Made by a program: the position numbers and the translations under genes
Shown: one piece after another, positions 44,739 to 52,289 of the stretch
How the letters are laid out: each line of letters begins with the position of its first letter
How positions within the stretch are numbered: position 1 is the first letter of the stretch
Assembly: GCF_000511355.1 (NCBI RefSeq)
Contig: NC_023135.1
Location: 1 to 54,393, forward strand
Direction of reading: 5' to 3'
Source of the DNA: Leisingera methylohalidivorans DSM 14336
GTDB taxonomy: Bacteria; Pseudomonadota; Alphaproteobacteria; Rhodobacterales; Rhodobacteraceae
DNA: 54,393 nucleotides
The notes under the pieces: model-generated
Seen by the model: the letters and a program-made list of their open reading frames with translations, nothing else
The model's database searches: none
What the model was told of the DNA's origin: nothing

Positions 44739-46712
44739 TTGGCTCAGATGCAGATGGGCGCCGAAGGGAAACTATCCCTGCCGGCGCTGCTTCAACGCAA
44801 TGCGGCGCAATTCGCAAATGCACCGGCCTATCGGGAAAAGGAATTCGGCATTTGGCAGTGCTGGACCTGGGCCGAGGCGGCAAAGGAAATCGAGGCACTG
44901 GCGCTGGGCTTCATCAACCTTGGCGTGAACGAGGGCGATTTCGTTGCCATCATCGGTCGAAACCGCCCCTATCTCTACTGGTCGATGGTCGCCGCGCAAG
45001 CGGTCGGAGCTGTTCCGGTGCCGCTCTATCAGGATGCGGTGGCCGAGGAGATGGCCTATGTGCTGGGTCACTGCGGTGCGCGCTTTGTGATTGTGGGTGA
45101 CCAGGAGCAGGCAGACAAGGTGATCGAGATCCAGGATCAGCTGCAACAGTTTGAGCATATGATCTATCTCGATCCGCGCGGGATGCGGAAATACGACCAC
45201 ACGCAGTTGCATCAGTTCAGCCATATTCAGGATCAGGGCCGTGCGGCGCGCGACGAACTGGCCAGCGAACTGCAGGCTCGCCAGGCCAAGCTGACGTACG
45301 ACAGCACTTGTGTGATGCTGTACACCTCCGGCACCACCGGCAAGCCCAAAGGCGTGGTCCTGTCGAACCGCAACGTGATCCAAAGCGCCAAGAACTCCGC
45401 CGAGTTCGACGGTCTGACCCAGGGTGAGAACATCCTGTCCTACCTGCCGATGGCCTGGGTTGGCGATTTTATCTTTTCGATCGGCCAGGCCTATTGGTGC
45501 GGCTTCTGCGTTAATTGCCCGGAAAGCGCCGACACCATGATGACCGACCTGCGCGAGATCGGTCCTACCTATTTCTTTGCCCCGCCGCGGGTTTTTGAGG
45601 GCCAGCTGACCAATGTGATGATCCGGATGGAGGATGCAAGCGCTCTGAAGCGCAAGATGTTCCACCATTTCCTGGCCCACGCGAAGAAGGTCGGCGGCGA
45701 CATTCTAGACGGCAAACCGGTGGGTCTGATGGACCGGCTGAAATACGCGCTGGGCGATCTGCTGGTTTACGGGCCGCTGAAGGATACACTGGGCTATGGC
45801 CGTATCCGCGTGGGGTACACGGCGGGGGAGGCGATCGGGCCGGAGATCTTTGATTTCTACCGCTCGCTGGGTATCAATCTGAAACAGCTTTACGGCCAGA
45901 CCGAAGCCACCGTGTTCATCACCGTGCAGCCGGATGGTGAGGTGCGGGCCGATACCGTGGGTGTGCCGGCCCCGGAAGTCGAGATCAAGATCGGCGACAA
46001 CGGCGAGATCTACTACCGTTCGCCGGGCACCTTTGTGGAGTATTTCAATAACCCGGAGTCCACCGCCTCGACCAAGGATGCCGAAGGCTGGGTGGCCACG
46101 GGTGATGCCGGTTTCTTCGAGGAAGGGTCAGGGCATCTGCGAATCATCGACCGTGCCAAGGACGTTGGCAAAATGGCCGACGGCGCGATGTTTGCGCCGA
46201 AGTATGTGGAAAACAAGCTGAAATTCTATCCGGACATTTTGGAAGCCGTGCTGTTCGGCAACGGCAGAGACCGCTGCGTTGCCTTTATCAATATCGACCT
46301 GACGGCAGTGGGCAACTGGGCGGAACGCAACAATATCGCCTATGCTTCCTATCAGGAACTGGCTGGTCATCCGAAGGTTCTGGAAAGCATCCGCGGACAT
46401 GTGGGGGCGGTGAACCAGTCGGTGGCTGAGGACCCGATGCTGTCCGGCTGTCAGATCCACCGCTTTGTGGTTCTGCACAAGGAACTGGATGCGGATGACG
46501 GCGAAATGACCCGCACCCGCAAAGTGCGCCGCCGCATCGTTGAGGAGAAGTTCGAAGATATAATTACCGCGCTGTACGACGGCTCGGAACAGGTCTCAAC
46601 AGTTACAGAAGTGACCTATGAGGATGGCCGCAAGGGTTCCATCAGCGCGACACTGAAAATAGTCGATGCGGATGTAAAGCCGGCGGCATTTCACCAGGTG
46701 GCCGCGGAATGA
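44739..46712 (+). CDS. AMP-binding acyl-CoA synthetase-like enzyme
   Basis: A 657-aa adenylate-forming enzyme of the long-chain acyl-CoA synthetase class, activating a carboxylic acid with ATP to a CoA thioester. Motifs: the P-loop VMLYTSGTTGKPKGVVLSNRN near residues 188-208, YGQTEATVFITVQPDGEV near 385-402, and GWVATGDAGFFEEGSGHLRIIDRAKD near 450-475. The start is TTG at 44739: GGGAGG lies eight bases before it, whereas the next in-frame ATG (44748) is 17 bases away. It heads the ABC importer cluster, implying that the imported compound is a carboxylic acid. Confidence 0.88.
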   Translation: MAQMQMGAEGKLSLPALLQRNAAQFANAPAYREKEFGIWQCWTWAEAAKEIEALALGFINLGVNEGDFVAIIGRNRPYLYWSMVAAQAVGAVPVPLYQDAVAEEMAYVLGHCGARFVIVGDQEQADKVIEIQDQLQQFEHMIYLDPRGMRKYDHTQLHQFSHIQDQGRAARDELASELQARQAKLTYDSTCVMLYTSGTTGKPKGVVLSNRNVIQSAKNSAEFDGLTQGENILSYLPMAWVGDFIFSIGQAYWCGFCVNCPESADTMMTDLREIGPTYFFAPPRVFEGQLTNVMIRMEDASALKRKMFHHFLAHAKKVGGDILDGKPVGLMDRLKYALGDLLVYGPLKDTLGYGRIRVGYTAGEAIGPEIFDFYRSLGINLKQLYGQTEATVFITVQPDGEVRADTVGVPAPEVEIKIGDNGEIYYRSPGTFVEYFNNPESTASTKDAEGWVATGDAGFFEEGSGHLRIIDRAKDVGKMADGAMFAPKYVENKLKFYPDILEAVLFGNGRDRCVAFINIDLTAVGNWAERNNIAYASYQELAGHPKVLESIRGHVGAVNQSVAEDPMLSGCQIHRFVVLHKELDADDGEMTRTRKVRRRIVEEKFEDIITALYDGSEQVSTVTEVTYEDGRKGSISATLKIVDADVKPAAFHQVAAE

Positions 46713-46765
46713 TGCACATGCGCCATAGAAGTTCCCCGCCCGGTGCCCAGCAGGACCGGGTGGTC

Positions 46766-46951
46766 TCAGATCAGGTCAGGATTGAGCCCAGGGTTGAAGG
46801 CCGTGTGGACCACCTGCTGAATTTTGAAAGTGGAGCTGAACCCGTGGGTCTGCTTGAGAATGGAGGCCAGGCTTTCGGATTGCGACAGGCCCATCTGCTT
46901 GCATTCAATGGCCATGGTCAAAAGGCAGGAATGCTCAAGTTCGCCAAACAT
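46766..46951 (-). CDS. Small antiparallel hypothetical protein inside the ABC cluster
   Basis: A 61-aa protein (starting MFGELEHSCLLTMAIECKQ) with AAGGAG nine bases before the ATG, on the strand opposite its neighbours. It shows no hydrophobic segment; text such as MGLSQSESLASILKQTHGFSSTFKIQQVVHTAF looks like a folded alpha-helical protein. Its bases are less GC-rich than the flanking genes. I do not recognise the family. It fills the 330-base gap between the acyl-CoA synthetase and the first ATPase gene; a longer minus frame up to 47050 would overlap the ATPase start and lacks a binding site. Confidence 0.6.
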   Translation of the reverse strand: MFGELEHSCLLTMAIECKQMGLSQSESLASILKQTHGFSSTFKIQQVVHTAFNPGLNPDLI

Positions 46952-47039
46952 AACTTCGATCTCCTTGCTGCTCGTTTTCTTCAAGTATCGCACGGTTATC
47001 TTAAAAGTTCTATGTGGCAAAAAAAGGGAGGCCGTTGTT

Positions 47040-47858
47040 ATGCTTGACAATTCCTCAAGCTATGTCACCGAAGACGGCCGCACCATCGGCGGTGTGGTGA
47101 TGGAAATGAAAAACATCACCCTGCGCTTTGGCGGCGTGGTGGCGATCAAGGATATCTCCTTTGACATCCGCGAGGGCGAAATCCGCGCAATTATCGGCCC
47201 AAATGGCGCTGGCAAGTCCTCTATGCTGAACGTGATTTCGGGCTTTTACGTGCCGCAGGAAGGCGAGGTGCTGTTTCATGGCAAGAAGCGCCCGCCGATG
47301 CGCCCTTATGAGGTGGCCCGTCAGGGCATCGCCCGCACCTTTCAGAACATCGCGCTGTTTGAAGGCATGAGTGTTTTGGATAACGTTATGACGGGTCGGC
47401 TTAACTATATGAAAACAGGGCTTTTTTCACAGGCGCTGTGGAAGGGGAAGGCCGAGCGGGAAGAGACCGAAAACCGCGAAGTTGTGGAGCGGGTGATCGA
47501 CTTCCTGGAGATCCAGCATATCCGCAAGACGCCGGTCGCGCGGTTGCCCTATGGTCTGAAGAAGCGGGTCGAGCTGGCCCGTGCGCTGGCGGCAGAGCCG
47601 AAGCTGTTGCTGCTGGATGAACCGATGGCCGGCATGAACGTCGAGGAGAAGGAGGACATGTCCCGCTTCATCCTGGACGTGAACGACGAATTCGGCACCA
47701 CCATCGCCCTGATCGAACATGACATGGGCGTGGTGATGGATCTCAGCGATCGGGTCGTGGTGATGGACTACGGCAAGAAGATCGGAGACGGCACCCCGGA
47801 TGAGGTGCGCAACAATCAGGATGTGATCGACGCCTATCTGGGGGTCAGCCATGACTGA
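47040..47858 (+). CDS. Branched-chain-type ABC transporter ATP-binding protein (LivG-like)
   Basis: A 272-aa ABC ATPase energising import. Walker A is GPNGAGKSSM near residues 57-66, the signature region reads LPYGLKKRVELARAL near 172-186 (in place of LSGGQ, as in several LivG proteins), and Walker B is LLLLDEPMAGMN near 194-205, followed by IEHDMGVVM with the switch His. FGGVVAIKDISFDI precedes Walker A. The start at 47040 has GGGAGG eight bases upstream. It pairs with the LivF-like ATPase at 52290-53126 and the two permeases of the same cluster. Confidence 0.92.
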   Translation: MLDNSSSYVTEDGRTIGGVVMEMKNITLRFGGVVAIKDISFDIREGEIRAIIGPNGAGKSSMLNVISGFYVPQEGEVLFHGKKRPPMRPYEVARQGIARTFQNIALFEGMSVLDNVMTGRLNYMKTGLFSQALWKGKAEREETENREVVERVIDFLEIQHIRKTPVARLPYGLKKRVELARALAAEPKLLLLDEPMAGMNVEEKEDMSRFILDVNDEFGTTIALIEHDMGVVMDLSDRVVVMDYGKKIGDGTPDEVRNNQDVIDAYLGVSHD

Positions 47859-47872
47859 GCTGACGGTGCGGT

Positions 47873-47894
47873 CAAAAATTTTCGAAAATTTTTG
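47873..47894. promoter_or_regulatory. Perfect AT-rich 22-bp palindrome before the first permease gene
   Basis: The half-site CAAAAATTTTC is followed directly by its reverse complement. It lies in the 74-base gap between the ATPase and permease genes, 39 bases before the permease ATG, in otherwise GC-rich sequence. As RNA it would fold into a weak, AU-rich hairpin; as DNA it could be a regulator site or an internal promoter region. It has no long T run following, so it is not a typical terminator. Confidence 0.6.
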
Positions 47895-47932
47895 GCAAAT
47901 TCTTTCGAAGGAACTTGCGGGAGGAGAGCGCA

Positions 47933-48919
47933 ATGCCTGAACAACTCATCTTTGCGATGGAGGTCACGCTCAACGGCCTGATGGCGGGCGTGCTTTATGC
48001 GCTGGTCGCGCTGGGCTTTGTGCTGATCTACAAGGCCTCAGGCATTTTTAACTATGCGCAAGGGGTCATGGCGCTGTTTGCAGCGATGACGCTGGTTGGG
48101 ATCATGCAGGGGCAGGTGCCCTTTTCGCATGTCATCAATGCGGTCTTTGGCGGCCATATCACCCATTTTGGTTGGAATGTGCCAGGCGTGCTGGCGATTG
48201 CGCTGACTGTCGGGGTGATGGTGCTGCTGGCCTGGCTGGTGCAGGTGTTGGTGATGAAGCATCTGGTCGGGCAGGAACCGATCATCCTGTTCATGGCCAC
48301 TATTGGGCTTGCCTATTTCCTCGAAGGAGTTGCCGACCTGATGTGGGGCTCCGAGATCAAGGCGCTGGACGTGGGCCTGCCGCAGGGGATCAACCTGTGG
48401 CTCGACGAGATCACCTTCAACATCTTCGGCTACGGCTTCTTTATCGACAATCTGGACATTGTTGCGACGGTGATTGCTGCGCTGCTGGTGGCCGGGCTGG
48501 TCTGCTTTGCCCAATACACCAAGCAGGGCCGGGCGATGCGCGCGGTGGCGGATGACCACCAAGCGGCGCTGTCGGTCGGCATTTCACTGAACTTCATCTG
48601 GGTGCTGGTTTGGTCGATCGCCGGTTTCGTGGCACTGGTAGCAGGCATCGTCTGGGGCACCAAGTCCGGCGTTCAGTTCTCACTGTCGCTGATCGCACTG
48701 AAGGCGCTGCCGGTTCTGATGCTGGGCGGCTTCACCTCGATCCCGGGCGCCATTGTTGGCGGGTTGATCATCGGTGTAGGCGAGAAGCTGTTCGAATTCG
48801 CCATCGGTCCGATGGTCGGCGGTGCCACCGAGAACTGGTTCGCCTATGTGCTGGCTCTGATCTTCCTGGTGTTCCGCCCGCAGGGCCTGTTCGGGGAGAA
48901 GATCATTGAACGGGTTTGA
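47933..48919 (+). CDS. Branched-chain-type ABC transporter permease (LivH-like)
   Basis: A 328-aa membrane protein with eight or more hydrophobic helices. Family text includes GLMAGVLYALVALGFVLIYKASGIFNYAQG near residues 14-43 and the coupling-helix region RAMRAVADDHQAALSVGIS near 200-218, with GGFTSIPGAIVGGLIIGVGE near 267-286. GGGAGGAG stands seven bases before the ATG at 47933. It forms the membrane channel together with the LivM-like permease at 49720-50796. Long periplasmic insertion (about residues 55-75, GHITHFGWNVPG) is slightly unusual. Confidence 0.93.
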   Translation: MPEQLIFAMEVTLNGLMAGVLYALVALGFVLIYKASGIFNYAQGVMALFAAMTLVGIMQGQVPFSHVINAVFGGHITHFGWNVPGVLAIALTVGVMVLLAWLVQVLVMKHLVGQEPIILFMATIGLAYFLEGVADLMWGSEIKALDVGLPQGINLWLDEITFNIFGYGFFIDNLDIVATVIAALLVAGLVCFAQYTKQGRAMRAVADDHQAALSVGISLNFIWVLVWSIAGFVALVAGIVWGTKSGVQFSLSLIALKALPVLMLGGFTSIPGAIVGGLIIGVGEKLFEFAIGPMVGGATENWFAYVLALIFLVFRPQGLFGEKIIERV

Positions 48920-48946
48920 CGCTCATATGACCTGCTGCCAGCCTGC

Positions 48947-49279
48947 TCAGCCTTCCAGCTTGCGGAAGGCGGCGATGACGATGGCGGCGAATACTGTGGC
49001 AACCAGCGTGAAGGCAATTGTCAGGTCGCCGATCAATCGCCCGGCCAGAAATGTCAGCAGCCCCGCGCCGCAAAGGCCCATCAGCATCAGCCCCCAAGGA
49101 CCCGGAGCGGCACTGTCGGTCCGCCGCGGTTGCGGTGCCGGCTCGAACGGCGGCAGCACGGTTGCGTCTTCCACTGTTGCCAGCAGCCGGCCCTTGGCCT
49201 CTGCAAATGCGGCAGCAGTTATATCACCCTTCTTCCGCGCGGCCTCCAGCCGCCGGATTTCCTCGAAAATCGCGGTCAT
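48947..49279 (-). CDS. Small membrane protein with SHOCT-like N terminus
   Basis: A 110-aa protein on the strand opposite its neighbours. The N terminus (IFEEIRRLEAARKKGDITAAAFAEAKGRLL) resembles the short SHOCT helix-turn motif that often links to membrane parts; a Pro-rich linker follows, then two hydrophobic helices (LMLMGLCGAGLLTFLAGRL and IAFTLVATVFAAIVIAAF). The function is unknown. The start at 49279 is the first plausible ATG; the ribosome-binding site is weak. It sits between the two permease genes and converges with the first. Confidence 0.65.
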   Translation of the reverse strand: MTAIFEEIRRLEAARKKGDITAAAFAEAKGRLLATVEDATVLPPFEPAPQPRRTDSAAPGPWGLMLMGLCGAGLLTFLAGRLIGDLTIAFTLVATVFAAIVIAAFRKLEG

Positions 49280-49381
49280 TGATCCCACTCACTTTACCCA
49301 AGCAAAGGGTGGCAGAAAGACATGGGCAAAATGTGGCCAAGCACGGATTTCTGACAAACTGGTTAACGCCGGCGGTGCGGC

Positions 49382-49645
49382 ATGAGCAAGGCGGTTGCCA
49401 TAATCAACGTGATAGCCTGGGCGGGATTTTGGGCTTTTGGTTATCTGGCGCTGACTGCGGAGGGGTTCACAGAAACCCAGATCGTGACCGCTGCGCTGCT
49501 GGCTTCGGCGGGGCTGATCACCGGGATCATCGCCTACTTGCGGCTGGTGCGCGGCAGCGAGCAGAGCGGTTATGCCAAACCGTCGAACCGGATGAGCCGC
49601 GCGCAGCGCGATGCGGCGCAGGCACAATGGGGGCAGATCGAATGA
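49382..49645 (+). CDS. Small two-helix membrane protein
   Basis: An 87-aa protein with two hydrophobic helices (AVAIINVIAWAGFWAFGYLAL and IVTAALLASAGLITGIIAYLRLV) and a charged C-terminal tail (SRAQRDAAQAQWGQIE). I do not recognise a named family. Its stop overlaps the start of a 24-codon micro-ORF by four bases, and the LivM-like permease follows 74 bases later, so it appears to be part of the ABC cluster transcript. A membrane accessory to the importer is possible but unproven. Confidence 0.65.
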   Translation: MSKAVAIINVIAWAGFWAFGYLALTAEGFTETQIVTAALLASAGLITGIIAYLRLVRGSEQSGYAKPSNRMSRAQRDAAQAQWGQIE

Positions 49646-49716
49646 CTGCCCCTGCTGAAACATTCAAGACAAACACCCGGACCGGGCCCCGTTTGCAACA
49701 GAAAGGGAGCATCTGA
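49642..49716 (+). CDS. Putative 24-aa micro-ORF before the second permease
   Basis: An ATG overlapping the previous stop (ATGA) opens 24 codons (MTAPAETFKTNTRTGPRLQQ, then KGSI) that end three bases before the permease ATG at 49720. Its last codons contain the permease ribosome-binding site AAAGGGAG. A G-rich run lies about nine bases before its start. It could be a real tiny protein, a translational coupler, or chance. Confidence 0.35.
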   Translation: MTAPAETFKTNTRTGPRLQQKGSI

Positions 49717-49719
49717 GAC

Positions 49720-50796
49720 ATGTTCTACCGTGAAGCCGGAGATTTCAAAACCTCCTATGCCGATGACAGCCAGACCTTCCCGATCAAATTCGACCGTGTC
49801 CGTTATTACGCGGTGCTGGCGGTGGCCTTTGGCATCATCCCCTTCCTGATCAACGATTACTGGGCCAATGCGATCCTGCTGCCATTCCTGATCTATTCGA
49901 TCGCAGCGATCGGGCTGAACATCCTGGTGGGCTACTGCGGGCAGGTCTCCTTGGGCACCGGCGGTTTCATGGCAGTGGGGGCTTACGCCTGCTACAAGCT
50001 GATGACCGCCTTTCCCGAGGTCAGCATGTTCATCCATGTGCTGCTGGCGGGCGGCATTACTGCAGTGGTCTGTGTTGCCTTCGGCCTGCCGTCATTGCGC
50101 ATCAAAGGCTTCTATCTGGCGGTGGCGACGCTGGCGGCGCAGTTCTTTCTGGTCTGGCTGTTCAACCGGGTGCCTTGGTTCTACAACTATTCGGCCTCGG
50201 GGCAGATTAACGCGCCGGAGCGGGATACCTTTGGCATTTTGATCACCGGCCCCAACGCACCGGCCTGGGCCACATATCTTTTCTGCCTGATCTTCCTGGC
50301 GTTCTGCGCGCTGGTTGCCCGCAACCTGACCCGCGGCACCGTCGGCCGAAGCTGGATGGCAATCCGGGACATGGATATCGCGGCGGAGATCATCGGGGTG
50401 AATCCGCTGAAAGCCAAGCTGACCGCCTTTGCCGTCTCCGGCTTCTTCATCGGCATCTCTGGCGCCTTGTTCTTTGCAGTGTACCTGGGCGCGGTCGAGG
50501 TCGGCGAGGCGTTCGGCATCAGCAAGTCATTTTTGGTGCTGTTCATGGTGATCATTGGGGGGCTGGGCTCGATCTTCGGCTCTTTTGCAGGCGCGGCCTT
50601 CCTGGTGCTGTTGCCGGTGATCCTGAAGGTGGTGGGCGTGGATCTGCTGAATTGGCCCACTGACATTGTCGCGCATTTCCAGCTGGTGATCGTGGGGGCG
50701 CTGATCATCGTGTTCCTGATTGCAGAGCCGCACGGGATGGCGCAGCTGTGGCGTGTCGCCAAGGAGAAACTGAGACTGTGGCCCTTCCCGCATTGA
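49720..50796 (+). CDS. Branched-chain-type ABC transporter permease (LivM-like)
   Basis: A 358-aa permease with about ten hydrophobic helices after a polar N-terminal 30 residues. Family text: YSIAAIGLNILVGYCGQVSLGTGGFMAVGAYACY near residues 58-91, LRIKGFYLAVATLAAQFF near 125-142, the coupling region GRSWMAIRDMDIAAEIIGVNPLKAKLTAFAVSGFFIGISGALF near 208-250, and GGLGSIFGSFAGAAFL near 280. The start has AAAGGGAG upstream, inside the micro-ORF. It partners the LivH-like permease. Confidence 0.94.
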   Translation: MFYREAGDFKTSYADDSQTFPIKFDRVRYYAVLAVAFGIIPFLINDYWANAILLPFLIYSIAAIGLNILVGYCGQVSLGTGGFMAVGAYACYKLMTAFPEVSMFIHVLLAGGITAVVCVAFGLPSLRIKGFYLAVATLAAQFFLVWLFNRVPWFYNYSASGQINAPERDTFGILITGPNAPAWATYLFCLIFLAFCALVARNLTRGTVGRSWMAIRDMDIAAEIIGVNPLKAKLTAFAVSGFFIGISGALFFAVYLGAVEVGEAFGISKSFLVLFMVIIGGLGSIFGSFAGAAFLVLLPVILKVVGVDLLNWPTDIVAHFQLVIVGALIIVFLIAEPHGMAQLWRVAKEKLRLWPFPH

Positions 50797-50888
50797 TGCG
50801 GGCAGTGGCCAATGCGCTGCGGGGAGAAAAGCAAGACCACCCCCGCAGCATGCGTACATCGGATAAAACCATGGGAGGAGACAAGCCG

Positions 50889-52172
50889 ATGAAGAAGACA
50901 CTGACAACACTGGTGCTGGGCACCGCGATGGCCGCCGGTCCGGCAATGGCGGATCTGGTATTCCCCGATCTCAGCTACCGCACGGGCCCCTATGCCGCTG
51001 GCGGCATCCCGTTTTCGGATGGCTACAACGACTATTTCACTCTGCTGAACGAGCGTGATGGCGGTATCGGTGGCGTGACGGCCAAGGTGATCGAATGCGA
51101 GACCGGCTATAACACCGAAAAAGGTGTGGAATGCTATGAATCCACCAAGGGACAAGGCGCGCTGGTCTATCAACCGCTGTCCACGGGCATTACCTATCAG
51201 CTGATCCCCAAGGTGACGGCTGACAACATTCCGCTGCACACCATGGGCTATGGCCGGACCTCTGCCGCAAATGGCGAAGTGTTCAGCCATGTGTTCAACT
51301 ATCCGGCCAACTACTGGAACGGTGCCTCCGGCGTGATCAACTATCTGCTGGAGGAGAACGGTGGTGATCTGAAGGGCAAGAAGATTGCGCTGATCTATCA
51401 CAACTCCGCCTATGGCAAGGAGCCGATCCGCACCCTGGAGGAGCTGTCGGAGAAACACGGGTTCGAACTGGTTGCCCTGCCGGTCGATCATCCGGGTCAG
51501 GAGCAGAAGTCGCAGTGGCTGCAAATCCGCCGTGAGCGTCCCGACACTGTCGTGATGTGGGGCTGGGGCGTGATGAACCAGGTGGCGATCCAGGAAGCGG
51601 CCAACATCCGCTTTCCGATGGAGAACTTCATTGGAGTGTGGTGGTCCGGTGCAGAACATGACGTGATGCCCGCGGGTGCCAAGGCCGACGGCTACAAGGC
51701 CGTGACCTTCCACAACGTCGGCCGCGACTTCCCGGTGTTTGACGACATCCAGAAATATGTCGTGGACGCTGGCAAGGCCGCTGGTGCAGGCGATCAGGTG
51801 GGCAACGTGCTGTACAACCGCGGCATGTATGCGGCGATGCTGGCTGCCGAGGCTGCCAAAACCGCGCAGGAGATCCACGGCACCAAGGAGATCACCGCGG
51901 CAATGATGCGCGACGGCATGGAAGCGCTGGTGATCGACGAAGCGAAGATGGAATCGCTGGGGATGCCGAACTTTGGCCCGACCTTCAGCGTGTCTTGCGA
52001 CAACCACGGCGGCCCCGGCCTGGTGGGGGTGACCCAGTGGGATGCGGAGAGCAAAACCTGGTCACTGATCTCGGACTTTAAACCATCCGATACCGAAGTA
52101 ATCGGCAAGCTGGTTGAAGAGGACTCAGGCGCCTACGCGGCTGAAAACAAGATCGAGCCCCGCTGTAACTAA
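50889..52172 (+). CDS. ABC transporter periplasmic substrate-binding protein (type 1 fold)
   Basis: A 427-aa binding protein of the branched-chain amino acid/organic acid family. The signal peptide MKKTLTTLVLGTAMAAGPAMA is cleaved before Asp22. Typical parts: GGIPFSDGYNDYFTLLNERDGGIGGVTAKVIECETGYNTEKGVECYES near residues 40-85, GKKIALIYHNSAYGKEPI near 160-177, and ADGYKAVTFHNVGRDFP near 260-276. The start at 50889 follows GGGAGGAG closely. The ligand is unknown; the two CoA ligases of the cluster suggest a carboxylic acid rather than an amino acid. A strong hairpin follows the gene. Confidence 0.93.
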   Translation: MKKTLTTLVLGTAMAAGPAMADLVFPDLSYRTGPYAAGGIPFSDGYNDYFTLLNERDGGIGGVTAKVIECETGYNTEKGVECYESTKGQGALVYQPLSTGITYQLIPKVTADNIPLHTMGYGRTSAANGEVFSHVFNYPANYWNGASGVINYLLEENGGDLKGKKIALIYHNSAYGKEPIRTLEELSEKHGFELVALPVDHPGQEQKSQWLQIRRERPDTVVMWGWGVMNQVAIQEAANIRFPMENFIGVWWSGAEHDVMPAGAKADGYKAVTFHNVGRDFPVFDDIQKYVVDAGKAAGAGDQVGNVLYNRGMYAAMLAAEAAKTAQEIHGTKEITAAMMRDGMEALVIDEAKMESLGMPNFGPTFSVSCDNHGGPGLVGVTQWDAESKTWSLISDFKPSDTEVIGKLVEEDSGAYAAENKIEPRCN

Positions 52173-52214
52173 GGGCTTTGGCCGGCCCTGTCTTTAAAGG
52201 GGCTGGGAACAACC

Positions 52215-52238
52215 GGCGCGGCGGAGATCCGCCGCGCC
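52215..52238 (+). other. Strong intra-operon hairpin after the substrate-binding protein gene
   Basis: A perfect 10-bp GC stem GGCGCGGCGG/CCGCCGCGCC with an AGAT loop, 42 bases past the stop. No T run follows, so read-through into the ATPase gene is expected. Hairpins of this kind after binding-protein genes commonly protect the upstream message from 3' decay and raise the amount of binding protein relative to the membrane parts. Confidence 0.7.
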
Positions 52239-52289
52239 ACTCAACAGGGTCCCGGTTCAGGTCCGGGACAGGCATGAGGACACGCTTTG

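Noticed and set aside
44302..44898. N-terminal extension of the histidine kinase (up to 199 extra residues)
   Set aside because: It would overlap the divergent ligase start, is low-complexity, and a good ribosome-binding site precedes the ATG at 44301.
47012..47047. 11-codon ORF overlapping the LivG-like start
   Set aside because: No ribosome-binding site and it runs through the real one; most likely chance.
50187..52007. 606-codon minus-strand frame opposite the permease and binding-protein genes
   Set aside because: Spans two certain genes and an intergenic gap in antisense; composition is that of a shadow.
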